Under the pieces are notes generated by a model. It was given only the letters and a program-made list of their open reading frames with translations, was not told where the DNA came from and did not search any database. The translations under genes and the position numbers were made by a program. Shown here in pieces: positions 1 through 6,651 of a stretch of 9,032 nt of DNA (the stretch's first letter is position 1; each line of letters begins with the position of its first letter). Source of the DNA: Acidobacteriota bacterium (GTDB lineage Bacteria; Acidobacteriota; Terriglobia; Acidiferrales; UBA7541); contig PMOP01000060.1 in NCBI GenBank assembly GCA_003161495.1, positions 1 to 9,032 on the forward strand, given 5' to 3'.

Positions 1-153
1 GGCGACGCGACCATGATGCACCTGCCCAAGTACGGGCAATTCGGCAACAGCCACATGCTCATGCAGGACAAGAATAGCAATCAGGTCGCCGATTTAATTC
101 TGAAGTGGATCGACGAACATGTGGAAAGCAAGAAGGCGGCGACCGCGCGCTAG
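1..153 (+). CDS. Alpha/beta-hydrolase fold protein, C-terminal fragment
   Basis: This is the last 50 codons of a gene that starts before the window; frame 1 is open from the first base to TAG at 151-153. The peptide contains YGQFGNSHMLMQDKNSNQ followed by an amphipathic helix (VADLILKWIDEHV) and a basic tail. A GNSHM/GNGHM motif close to the C terminus, followed by such a helix, is the usual setting of the catalytic histidine in alpha/beta-hydrolase esterases and lipases; here that would be the 18th visible residue. The nucleophile and acid residues lie outside the window, so substrate and exact family cannot be told. The gene converges on the beta-lactamase gene at 362-1231, with a palindromic repeat between them. 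The fold assignment is a motif-based inference. Confidence 0.6.
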   Translation, partial: GDATMMHLPKYGQFGNSHMLMQDKNSNQVADLILKWIDEHVESKKAATAR

Positions 154-183
154 GTGGCCCGCGAGAAGTGACCCACAACATTT

Positions 184-270
184 TTGTCATTCCGACCGGA
201 GCGAGGAATCTCTCCTGGGTTTCGGCTCGTGAAACGAAACAGAGATTCCTCGCTCCGCTCGGAATGACAA
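184..270. repeat. Family A intergenic palindrome, copy 1
   Basis: Two 30-base arms (184-213 and 241-270) are inverted repeats of each other with a single mismatch. They are separated by a 27-base centre that holds a smaller GTTTC/GAAAC hairpin (219-223 with 231-235). The outer ends read TTGTCATTCCGA. A second, diverged copy lies at 3819-3903. The element sits between two convergent stop codons, so it could act as a bidirectional transcription-stopping hairpin, although it has no clean T-tract. It is best described as a dispersed, REP/MITE-like palindrome that encodes nothing. Confidence 0.85.
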
Positions 271-361
271 ATTGTTTTGGTACCTTTCACGCAGCTTGCT
301 CAACCTGCGGTTTTCTAAACCAGCTCGATCACAGACTTCGCAGCATGAAATGTTGAGCCGC

Positions 362-1231
362 CTATTTCACGGCCTCCGTTTGCTTCGCCAATTCCGCGAG
401 AAACGATTGCTCGCGTTCGGCGATGTAACTCTTGTAGCCTTCGGGATCGATAAACGGATTCGCCTGGCCCTCTTTCATTCGCGCGTACTTCTGCTTCATC
501 CCATAGAACTTGCCATGCGATGCGAGAAACACATCGCATGGCAGCGATTTCAATACGCGGAACATGAGCTTGTAGTCGGAGGCAATCTGCGGATATAGCG
601 CGTTGTTCACCAGCTTGTAACCCGCGTTCACATTGGGACTCCCAACGATCACTACGTTGTATGTCTTGCCGCCATCCGCCACTTTCATCGTCCAGGTCGT
701 GGTCCCTTTGGTGTGCCCCGGTGTAAGATGCGCGACCAGCGCTGTGCCGCCCAGCTTGACCTCGTCGCCATCATGCAGCACGCGATCGACTTTCGTCGGC
801 TGATAGCGTGAACCGGGGTTGTCGCCATACTGAAAATTGCCCTTGCCGCCTGCTTCGATCTCCGCCACGTCGGCGTCCATCACCATGTATTTCGCGCCGG
901 TCAACTCCTTGATGGCCGCACTGCCCGAACAGTGGTCCCAGTGCGCGTGGCTGATCAGCAAAATTTTGGTGTCACTGAATTTGAATCCCAACTTCTCCAC
1001 GCTTTCCCGAATCATCGGGACCGATTTTTCCAGATTGCTGTTGATCAGAATATTTCCCTGCGGTGTGACGATCAGATACGAGGCAAGCCCTTGACTCCCA
1101 ACGTAATAAATATTTCCAATGATGCGGTAGGGTGGAAACGGATTGGTCCAGTCGGGCGCCTCTTGAGCAAGTGCGCGCCCCGAAAACACCAACAAAACCA
1201 TGAAAATCAAGAAACGGAATATTTTTGACAT
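362..1231 (-). CDS. Subclass B3 metallo-beta-lactamase, secreted
   Basis: The 289-aa product begins with a signal peptide (basic MSKIFR, hydrophobic core 7-18, probable cleavage after ALA at 20-22), so it should act in the periplasm. The metallo-beta-lactamase fold carries the full B3 zinc-ligand set: HAHWDH at 95-100 (His95, His97, Asp99, His100), PGHTKG with His173, and ASHGKFY with His239. The position where B1/B2 enzymes have a zinc-binding Cys is Gly/Ser (VGSPN, 196-200), as expected for B3. The C-terminal NPFIDPEGYKSYIAERE block is also typical of B3 enzymes such as BJP-1 and L1. By family knowledge it would hydrolyse beta-lactams including carbapenems with two zinc ions. Trp at position 98 replaces the more common Phe/Tyr. 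The start at 1231 fits the signal peptide and has a purine-rich stretch upstream. No regulator or mobile element adjoins it, so it is probably an intrinsic gene. Activity is inferred from motifs only. Confidence 0.9.
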   Translation of the reverse strand: MSKIFRFLIFMVLLVFSGRALAQEAPDWTNPFPPYRIIGNIYYVGSQGLASYLIVTPQGNILINSNLEKSVPMIRESVEKLGFKFSDTKILLISHAHWDHCSGSAAIKELTGAKYMVMDADVAEIEAGGKGNFQYGDNPGSRYQPTKVDRVLHDGDEVKLGGTALVAHLTPGHTKGTTTWTMKVADGGKTYNVVIVGSPNVNAGYKLVNNALYPQIASDYKLMFRVLKSLPCDVFLASHGKFYGMKQKYARMKEGQANPFIDPEGYKSYIAEREQSFLAELAKQTEAVK

Positions 1232-1441
1232 GACTTCTTTCCCTTCCCGGCGCGCTTCGGGCCACGCAGTTTGGCTAGTCTACTCCAGAACTGATTTCGG
1301 CGACCGAATCTTCGAATGATGGAAGAAACCTCTACGGCCGCAGCGCTTCTGGAATAAACTGTCGGAAGCGCGCGTGTCAGAATCTTCCGGCAATATCAGC
1401 GCTCCTTTTGAAGGAGAGGAAATCAGCCAGCTGGGTAAACT

Positions 1442-1747
1442 ATGGATCGCGAAACACAACTCGCAGCCGAATTTAAGGCCCTGTGCACGCTATGCGATGA
1501 AGCCATCGCTCGCAATCTGCGACAGAACCTCATGCAATCCCTCGGCCCACGAGCGTTCCTTGATCCCGAGCACCAGGTCGTCTTTGAATCCATCGGCGCC
1601 CTGCTTCCGCATGGCCCGATTAGCGCGGCGAGACTGCGCGTGCACTTGAATAACCGCGGATTTCCGGAGACGGATGTCGAAAAATATTTTCAAGCCAAAG
1701 GCGCTGGAAATACAAGCCAAAAAGGCGGTGGGAAGATGTCGGTATGA
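1442..1747 (+). CDS. Small protein with DnaB N-terminal-like pattern, hypothetical
   Basis: 101 aa, not recognised as a named family. Residues about 35-80 (FLDPEHQVVFESI, then HGPISAARLRVHLNNRGF) follow the pattern of the DnaB helicase N-terminal domain or DnaG helicase-binding domain: aromatic, D..H..(I/V)FE.(I/M)..L...G.PI....L...L...G. The helicase motor is absent and the C terminus is a short polar, Gly/Lys-rich tail. The start is fixed at 1442 because an in-frame stop lies at 1436-1438. No good Shine-Dalgarno sequence sits at normal distance; AAGGAGAGG at 1411-1419 is over 20 bases away. The stop overlaps the next start as ATGA at 1744-1747, so the two genes are probably translationally coupled. 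The fold is inference; an unrelated helical protein is possible. Confidence 0.6.
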   Translation: MDRETQLAAEFKALCTLCDEAIARNLRQNLMQSLGPRAFLDPEHQVVFESIGALLPHGPISAARLRVHLNNRGFPETDVEKYFQAKGAGNTSQKGGGKMSV

Positions 1748-2601
1748 TGCTGTCCAGATCAGCTGAGCGCGGCTTTGCCAGGCAGCAAGGACTTGTCTTA
1801 CTGAGCAGCGTGGCAATCCTTATCGCGCTCTACTTTTTTGGAGGCGCGCTTCTTCAGTTCGCCCGCGAATCCTTCATGCGGCGTAACATTTCCGCGCACT
1901 ACGAAATTCTCTGCCCGCCGTGGGCGCTCTCGCTGAAATCTGCAACGGGGTTTGCATCGGATCGCGAAATCTTGTTCGCTCGCTTGAATAAGAAGCTGGG
2001 CGACGCCGCGTCCAACGCAAAGATTCGCATCGTCTTCAATCCCGATTTTTCCAAACAACAATCCAGCCAGTCCGACATGCGCCCCTATTCGGTCACGGGG
2101 ACCACCATCCGCTCAAGGTTGGACGGACGCATTCCCGTGCTTCCCGCGTCCGCCGACGCCGAAGCGCTTCTTCATGCGGCCTGGGGCAAACCCGGCAACG
2201 CGCAGGTTGCACGCTGGACCGCCAACTGGCTGGTGGGCGAATGGCGCGGCATGGAAATTGGCATGGCCGCTGCACAAGTGGAGCAAAAGGTCGGCCACAA
2301 GACGATTGCGATTGTCCTGACGGGGCCCCCCGCAGGCGTTCCATCTTCCGATGACCAAACTTTGCTGGGCAGCGCATGGATCAGCGAAGTCGCCGAATTC
2401 GGCGGCGCGGATGCGGTCAGAAAACTTTACACGGCCAGCATGCCGCAGCTCAGCGTGGCTGAAGTCACGAAGACACTGAACACAACTCCGCTGGAGCTCG
2501 ATCGCAAATGGCAGTTGTGGATGTATGCGTACCTCGCGGGAATGCCGGCAGAGCGGAGCGATTCAGGGATGCACATGGATATGCCGGGGAAAATGCAGTA
2601 A
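1744..2601 (+). CDS. Membrane-anchored protein resembling an inactive gluzincin peptidase
   Basis: 285 aa. A basic N terminus is followed by one hydrophobic segment (about 16-38), predicting an inner-membrane anchor with the rest in the periplasm. From about residue 93 the layout recalls the peptidase MA-like gluzincin family: a beta segment (KIRIVFNPDF), a helix where those enzymes carry HEXXH (here EALLHAAWGKPG, 140-151), a second helix where they carry WL.EG.A (here VARWTANWLVGEWRG, 155-169), a GSAWISEVAEFGGADAVRKLY block (209-229) like their 'fv.yL...yG..k...l' region, and a closing LDRKWQLWMYAYL (252-264). No HEXXH is present, so it would be catalytically dead if related. The tail ends GMHMDMPGKMQ. 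The ATG is embedded in the ATGA overlap with the upstream gene, which supports this start. No confident family; the gluzincin resemblance is my inference. Confidence 0.65.
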   Translation: MMLSRSAERGFARQQGLVLLSSVAILIALYFFGGALLQFARESFMRRNISAHYEILCPPWALSLKSATGFASDREILFARLNKKLGDAASNAKIRIVFNPDFSKQQSSQSDMRPYSVTGTTIRSRLDGRIPVLPASADAEALLHAAWGKPGNAQVARWTANWLVGEWRGMEIGMAAAQVEQKVGHKTIAIVLTGPPAGVPSSDDQTLLGSAWISEVAEFGGADAVRKLYTASMPQLSVAEVTKTLNTTPLELDRKWQLWMYAYLAGMPAERSDSGMHMDMPGKMQ

Positions 2602-2631
2602 CCGGTGATTGCGGGCTGCAATTCGCGCAAT

Positions 2632-3753
2632 TCACAAATTCAGCGCTCCGTACTTCTTTGCAGCTTGTTCAAGAGTACGCAGGAGCGCAGCGTTTCGCAG
2701 TGGCGGCGTTGTTGTCCATCGCCCGGGAATCTTGCGTGCGCAGGAGGGACAGGCGCCATCGCGCAGGGAATTTTCCAGGACATCGTGCCAGGAGCGGCGA
2801 ATCACGAGTTTGCCGCAACCGGGACAGAACGTGTGCGCCGCGTCGCTATGAATATTTCCTTCGTACACGTAGCGCAGGCCCGCCTCCAGCGCAATTTTGC
2901 GCGCGGCGTGCAGCGTTTCGGGAGGCGTGGCCGGCTTGTCGCGCAATTTGAAATCGGGATGGAACGCCGTGAAATGCAGCGGCACGTCCGCGCCAAGATG
3001 CTGCAAAATCCAATCCGACAGCTGGCGAATTTCGCCCGGGTCGTCGTTCAGCGTGGGAATCATAAGATTGGTGATTTCAAACCAGACGTTGGTCTCTTCC
3101 TTCAGCCAAACCAGCATGTCCAGCACGGGCTGCAAATGCGTGAGCGTGGTGCGGCCATAGAAACCTTCGGTGAACGCTTTCAGGTCCACATTGGCGGCGT
3201 CCACGTGATCGTAGATGTCGTGAAAGGCCTCGCGCGTGACATACCCATTAGTTACCATAACCGTTCGGATACCTGCCTCGCGGGCGGCCACACAAATGTC
3301 GATCACGTACTCGCCCCAGATGGTCGGCTCGTTGTAGGTAAACGCGATGGACGGGCAGCCGTAGCGGACGGCCAGCGCCACAATGTCCTCGGCGGGAATG
3401 TGCGTCGAGCGCACCTGGTCGGAATGCGATTTTGAAATGCTCCAGTTTTGGCAGAAGAAGCAGCCCATGTTGCAGCCCGCTGTGCCCAGCGAAAACACGC
3501 GCGTGCCCGGCAAAAAATGATTGAGCGGCTTCTTCTCGATGGGATCAATCTGCAGCGCCGCCGGCGAAGCGTATCCCAAGCTGTAAAGCTTGCCGCCCTG
3601 GTTCACGCGGATGAAACAGAAGCCCGCCTGCCCTTCCCCAATATGGCAATGCCGCGGGCAAAGATAGCAATGCACGCGCCCGTCCGGCATGGGCTCCCAC
3701 CAGCGCCCTTCGTGCAGCGATTCCGTCTTCTGAAATATTTTCAGTTCGTTCAT
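2632..3753 (-). CDS. amrS: AmmeMemoRadiSam system radical SAM enzyme
   Basis: 373 aa in the chosen frame. It carries the radical SAM cluster motif CNMGCFFC (Cys94, Cys98, Cys101), which binds a 4Fe-4S cluster and cleaves S-adenosylmethionine. An N-terminal Cys set (29, 32, 36, 46; CYLCPRHCHIGEGQAGFC) and a C-terminal zinc-ribbon-like pair of CxxC motifs (CPGC 310-313, CPSC 335-338) flank the barrel. TYNEPTIWGEY, NVDLKAF and FHPDFKL are characteristic of the pyruvate-formate-lyase-activase-like AmmeMemoRadiSam enzymes, which usually sit near AMMECR1 and MEMO1 homologues; their reaction is not firmly established in my knowledge. Neither partner is in this window. The frame stays open to 3864, but those extra 37 codons run through the palindrome at 3819-3903, so I start at ATG 3751-3753 (MNELKIF). 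The ribosome-binding site there is weak. The stop converges on the 1744-2601 gene 30 bases away. Confidence 0.9.
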   Translation of the reverse strand: MNELKIFQKTESLHEGRWWEPMPDGRVHCYLCPRHCHIGEGQAGFCFIRVNQGGKLYSLGYASPAALQIDPIEKKPLNHFLPGTRVFSLGTAGCNMGCFFCQNWSISKSHSDQVRSTHIPAEDIVALAVRYGCPSIAFTYNEPTIWGEYVIDICVAAREAGIRTVMVTNGYVTREAFHDIYDHVDAANVDLKAFTEGFYGRTTLTHLQPVLDMLVWLKEETNVWFEITNLMIPTLNDDPGEIRQLSDWILQHLGADVPLHFTAFHPDFKLRDKPATPPETLHAARKIALEAGLRYVYEGNIHSDAAHTFCPGCGKLVIRRSWHDVLENSLRDGACPSCARKIPGRWTTTPPLRNAALLRTLEQAAKKYGALNL

Positions 3754-3818
3754 GGGGATTCTCGAATCTTCAACAAATCGGACGTATTCTTTGCCACAGC
3801 ACGGAAATAAATTTATTT

Positions 3819-3903
3819 TGTCATTCTGAGCGAAGCGAAGAATCTCTCTTAGGTTTAGGCCCATGAAAAGAAAGAGAGATTCTTAGCTCCGCTCAGAATG
3901 ACA
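3819..3903. repeat. Family A intergenic palindrome, copy 2
   Basis: Arms at 3819-3850 and 3872-3903 are inverted repeats matching at 30 of 32 positions, around a 21-base centre. The ends read TGTCATTCTGAGCG, related to but diverged from copy 1 at 184-270 (TTGTCATTCCGA). It begins 15 bases after the stop of the small gene at 3918-4142 and ends about 65 bases before the radical SAM start, all reading on the minus strand. It could therefore form a large hairpin in an intercistronic transcript. It also supplies spurious N-terminal codons to the radical SAM frame. Confidence 0.85.
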
Positions 3904-3917
3904 GAAAGTATTGGTGC

Positions 3918-4142
3918 TTATTCCGCAGCATCTTGCTCCCGCCAGCGCTCGGCCACCCAGGCGACGAATTGCGAAAGTTGTTTGCGCTCGCGCCAAATAA
4001 GCCGGAAGAATTCCGCGGGGCCCAGTGCGTGCATATCCCCGCCGAAAAACGTTTCCAGGCGCCAGCGAATGTACGGGCTGGCCCACGGGCGCAGCCGGTA
4101 TCCCTTTGCAGTGATCCAGTAGTAGCGCAGCGCGGTGAGCAT
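3918..4142 (-). CDS. Small basic aromatic-rich protein, hypothetical
   Basis: 74 aa from ATG 4140-4142; the preceding GTG at 4143-4145 is an alternative start adding one residue. The sequence is rich in Trp, Tyr and Arg (YYWITAKGYRLRPWASPYIRW near the N terminus, then RLIWRERKQLSQFVAWVAERW), with no clear membrane segment. I believe similar GYRLRPW.SPY.RWR proteins occur in acidobacterial genomes, but I know no function. It starts only 8 bases after the stop of the DinB-like gene on the same strand, which suggests one transcript and coupled translation. Its stop is followed 15 bases later by the palindrome at 3819-3903. Coding status rests on operon position, a protein-like composition and remembered similarity. 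Confidence 0.6.
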   Translation of the reverse strand: MLTALRYYWITAKGYRLRPWASPYIRWRLETFFGGDMHALGPAEFFRLIWRERKQLSQFVAWVAERWREQDAAE

Positions 4143-4150
4143 CACGCCGG

Positions 4151-4675
4151 CTAATTCCAGCCCTCGCGCTGGCGCAGCGAAGTGATGTGAGCGACGTGAT
4201 GCCGTCCATGCCAGGCATAGTGGTGAACAAGATTATCCACCGTCATGATCCCCAGCGCCGGATGCCGCAGCCGGCGCGCAAAATCCTCCGGCTGCAAGGC
4301 CCGCAACAAAATGTCCCACCGCAGGTGCAAAAATTCCAGCAGCGCGAGAGAAACTTCAACAGGCGTTTCCCGCGAATCCGGCAGCTCCGCCCAGAGTCCT
4401 TCTTCGTACGGCCTGATGGTCGGCTCGTTTTCGGTCAGCGCAAGTTTCAATCGCACGTACGCGTTCATGTGGCTGTCCGGAACATGGTTCGCGAGCTGCC
4501 GAACGGTCCACCCGTCAGGCCGATACGGCGTGTCAAGCTGCCCGCCGGATAGTCCGCCCACGGCGTCGCGCATGCGCTTCGGCGTCTCCGCGATTTGCGC
4601 AATCGCCTCGGCGCGCTCGCCCGGAGTGAGCACCGTTTTCGTTTCATACTTCCCGATGGGATAGCGCAGATCCAT
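4151..4675 (-). CDS. DinB/YfiT-family putative metal-dependent hydrolase (bacillithiol-transferase-like)
   Basis: 174 aa, the usual length for the YfiT branch of the DinB-like four-helix-bundle superfamily. The N terminus (MDLRYPIGKYE) and the block PDGWTVRQLANHVPDSHMNAY (53-73) are typical of YfiT. The three metal-ligand histidines expected from Bacillus YfiT map to His64 (LANHV) and to His156 and His160 (YAWHGRHHVAHI), so a Ni/Zn-type site appears intact. Family members include bacillithiol S-transferases (BstA), which conjugate the thiol cofactor to electrophiles such as fosfomycin or monochlorobimane. Whether this host makes bacillithiol is not shown here. A good ribosome-binding site (GAGGA, plus-strand 4681-4685) lies 5 bases before ATG 4673-4675. 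It leads a two-gene unit with the small gene at 3918-4142 and is divergent from the aldehyde dehydrogenase gene. Confidence 0.85.
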   Translation of the reverse strand: MDLRYPIGKYETKTVLTPGERAEAIAQIAETPKRMRDAVGGLSGGQLDTPYRPDGWTVRQLANHVPDSHMNAYVRLKLALTENEPTIRPYEEGLWAELPDSRETPVEVSLALLEFLHLRWDILLRALQPEDFARRLRHPALGIMTVDNLVHHYAWHGRHHVAHITSLRQREGWN

Positions 4676-5041
4676 GCTCTTCCTCTTTCAACTGCCCGGC
4701 TGATGCGCCTGCCGCGTTCCAGTGTAGCGCAATTCGGTTCGCACTCGCTTTCCGACATTCTCGATCGGCATGGCTCCAGTCTTGTTTTTGATTTGTGTAG
4801 CGCCCGCCTTCAGGCGGGCATTTTTAGATTCGCGCAGATGCCCGCCTGAAGGCGGCCGCTACATAATCCTGCCGGAGGCAAACTCTCTAGGGGACTCTTC
4901 ATCCCAATTGGAATTCCTGCCACGGCCCCCCATAATCACCCGCTTGAATTTTCCTTTCCAGAGGAGTAGCGTGGGGATCGCCCCTCACCTATACAACTAC
5001 AACGCATCCATAAATCGGATCGCACAGAAGGAGAACAAACT
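4676..5041. other. Divergent intergenic region, 366 bases
   Basis: This separates the minus-strand DinB-like gene from the plus-strand aldehyde dehydrogenase gene and must hold the promoters of both. Contents seen: the REPIN-like element (4796-4863); a short hairpin GGGG-ATCG-CCCC at 4973-4984 in the dehydrogenase leader; and a strong ribosome-binding site AAGGAG (5028-5033), 8 bases before ATG 5042. A possible weak promoter is TTGAAT (4944-4949), 17 bases, then TAGCGT (4967-4972); the -10 match is poor. I see no convincing open frame, RNA gene or operator here. Confidence 0.6.
4796..4863. repeat. REPIN-like element, copy 1 (two inverted GTAG-headed hairpins)
   Basis: Two 25-base units in inverted orientation (4796-4820 and 4839-4863) match at 24 of 25 positions. 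Each begins with TGTAG (GTAG at 4797-4800; complement CTAC at 4859-4862), followed by its own hairpin GCCCGCC-TTCA-GGCGGGC. An 18-base centre separates them. A GTAG tetranucleotide next to an imperfect hairpin, paired head to head, is the hallmark of REP sequences and REPINs that are mobilised by REP-associated tyrosine transposases (RAYTs). A second copy lies at 7347-7413. No RAYT gene is in the window; the class assignment is inferred from architecture. Confidence 0.8.
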
Positions 5042-6547
5042 ATGGCATCCACAGCATCGGCCACGTTGCTCGATCAGAATGTCACCAAATTTGTTTCCAG
5101 GACACACAAGATTCTCATCAACGGCAAGTGGGTAGCCGCCGCCTCCGGCAAAACTTTCTCCACCTACAATCCCGCCACGGGAGAAGTTCTTTCGCAAATC
5201 TCCGAGGGCGATAAGGAAGACATTAATCTCGCGGTGAAGGCCGCCCGCGCCGCTTTTGAAACCGGTCCGTGGTCCAAGATCACGACCTCCGAACGCGGCC
5301 GCATGATTTGGAAGCTCGCAGACTTGATCGAAAAGCACCTGGAAGAATTTGCGCAGCTCGAGTCGCTCGACAACGGAAAGCCTCTAAGCGTCGCGCGCGT
5401 CGCCGATGTGCCCCTCGCCGCCGATCTGTTCCGCTACATGGCCGGGTGGGCCACGAAAATCGAAGGCAACACCATCCCCATTTCGTCCGGCGGAGGAAAA
5501 ACCCAATTCCTGGCCTACACGGTCCGCGAACCGGTCGGCGTCGTCGGGCAAATTATTCCGTGGAATTTTCCATTGCTTATGGCGGCCTGGAAGCTTGGCC
5601 CGGCGCTCGCCACCGGATGTACGATTGTGCTGAAGCCCGCGGAGCAAACGCCTCTCACCGCCCTTCTGCTTGGCGAAATGATCCAGGAAGCCGGAATCCC
5701 CGACGGCGTGGTGAATATTGTTCCGGGCTATGGTGAGACAGCAGGCGCTGCTTTGGCGGGCCATCCGGATGTCGATAAAGTTGCCTTCACCGGTTCCACC
5801 GAAGTCGGCAAACTGATTCTGAAGGCCGCTGCCGGCAATCTGAAAAAAGTTTCACTCGAACTCGGCGGCAAATCGCCCAACATCGTGTTACAAGACGCCG
5901 ATGTCGAGGCCGCCATTCCCGGCGCCGCCTCTGCCATATTCTTCAATCACGGCCAGTGCTGCTGCGCCGGCTCGCGGCTTTTCGTCGAACACGAAATTTT
6001 CGACAAAGTCGTGGAAGGCGTCGCGAAAGTCGCAAAGAACATTCATGTCGCCCCCGGCATGGATCCTTCGAGCGACATGGGCCCGCTGGTTTCCGAAGAG
6101 CAACTGAATCGAGTTTGCGGCTATCTCGAATCGGGCATCTCGGAAGGCGCCAAGGCAGTCACCGGCGGATCGCGCGAGGGAAACAAAGGCTATTTCGTGA
6201 AGCCCACGGTCCTCGTGAACACCAACGATAAAATGAAAGTAGTACGCGAGGAAATTTTCGGTCCCGTGGTCACCGTAATTCCCTTCCGCAATGTCGAGGA
6301 AATCGCCGCGCAGGCCAACAACTCGAACTACGGTTTGGCGGCCGGCATTTGGACTCGCGACATCAAGAAAGCGCACCGGCTCGCGAGCCTGCTCCGCGCC
6401 GGAACCGTGTGGATCAATTGCTACAACGTATTCGACGCCGCGCTCCCGTTCGGAGGCTACAAAGAATCCGGCTGGGGCCGCGAAATGGGCCACGAAGTCC
6501 TCGAGCAGTACACCGAGGTCAAGGCCGTTTGCACTCCGATCTCGTAA
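5042..6547 (+). CDS. NAD-dependent aldehyde dehydrogenase (ALDH1/2-like)
   Basis: 501 aa, full length for the class that oxidises aldehydes to carboxylates with NAD(P)+ in the cytoplasm. Key residues are all visible: PWNFP with Asn175 (oxyanion), KPAE with Lys198 (cofactor), FTGSTEVG (249-256), the general base Glu273 in LELGGK, the nucleophile in GQCCCAGSR (Cys306-308, most likely the middle Cys307 by comparison with ALDH2), and Glu404 in EEIFGPV. The C-terminal INCYNVFDAALPFGGYKESGWGREMG is typical of the ALDH1/2 subgroup rather than betaine- or succinate-semialdehyde enzymes; the exact substrate cannot be read from sequence. A strong AAGGAG lies 8 bases before ATG 5042. It is transcribed alone: the upstream neighbour is divergent and a hairpin terminator follows 32 bases after the stop. 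Confidence 0.95.
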   Translation: MASTASATLLDQNVTKFVSRTHKILINGKWVAAASGKTFSTYNPATGEVLSQISEGDKEDINLAVKAARAAFETGPWSKITTSERGRMIWKLADLIEKHLEEFAQLESLDNGKPLSVARVADVPLAADLFRYMAGWATKIEGNTIPISSGGGKTQFLAYTVREPVGVVGQIIPWNFPLLMAAWKLGPALATGCTIVLKPAEQTPLTALLLGEMIQEAGIPDGVVNIVPGYGETAGAALAGHPDVDKVAFTGSTEVGKLILKAAAGNLKKVSLELGGKSPNIVLQDADVEAAIPGAASAIFFNHGQCCCAGSRLFVEHEIFDKVVEGVAKVAKNIHVAPGMDPSSDMGPLVSEEQLNRVCGYLESGISEGAKAVTGGSREGNKGYFVKPTVLVNTNDKMKVVREEIFGPVVTVIPFRNVEEIAAQANNSNYGLAAGIWTRDIKKAHRLASLLRAGTVWINCYNVFDAALPFGGYKESGWGREMGHEVLEQYTEVKAVCTPIS

Positions 6548-6579
6548 ACGTCGGCAAGCAACGCCTGAACTGACAAATA

Positions 6580-6619
6580 AAAAAGGGCCGAAGAATTTTT
6601 TCGGCCCTTTTTCTTTTTT
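6580..6619. terminator. Bidirectional intrinsic terminator
   Basis: A perfect 13-base stem, AAAAAGGGCCGAA (6580-6592) with its complement at 6600-6612, and a 7-base loop. It is followed by C and six T on the plus strand. The A-run on the left arm gives a T-run when read on the minus strand. It ends 32 bases before the convergent regulator stop at 6652, so it should terminate both the aldehyde dehydrogenase transcript and the minus-strand regulator transcript. Confidence 0.9.
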
Positions 6620-6651
6620 GTGAATTTTTTAAAAATATGGCAAACGATTTG

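Noticed and set aside
184..270. Palindrome considered as a classic intrinsic terminator or an insertion sequence
   Set aside because: The arms are too long with no clean following T-tract, and no transposase is encoded; a dispersed palindromic repeat fits better.
1374..1649. 91-codon plus-strand frame overlapping the 1442-1747 gene
   Set aside because: GTG start, Ser/Arg/Pro-rich low-information translation. The overlapping frame from 1442 has a protein-like pattern and couples to the next gene by ATGA.
2605..3435. 276-codon plus-strand open frame
   Set aside because: Lies antisense within the radical SAM gene, whose motifs are unambiguous. Its translation is Arg/Gly/Val/His-rich, as expected from the reverse complement of a GC-rich gene.
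5888..6493. 201-codon minus-strand open frame
   Set aside because: Antisense to the aldehyde dehydrogenase gene, whose catalytic motifs fix the coding strand; no recognisable domain.
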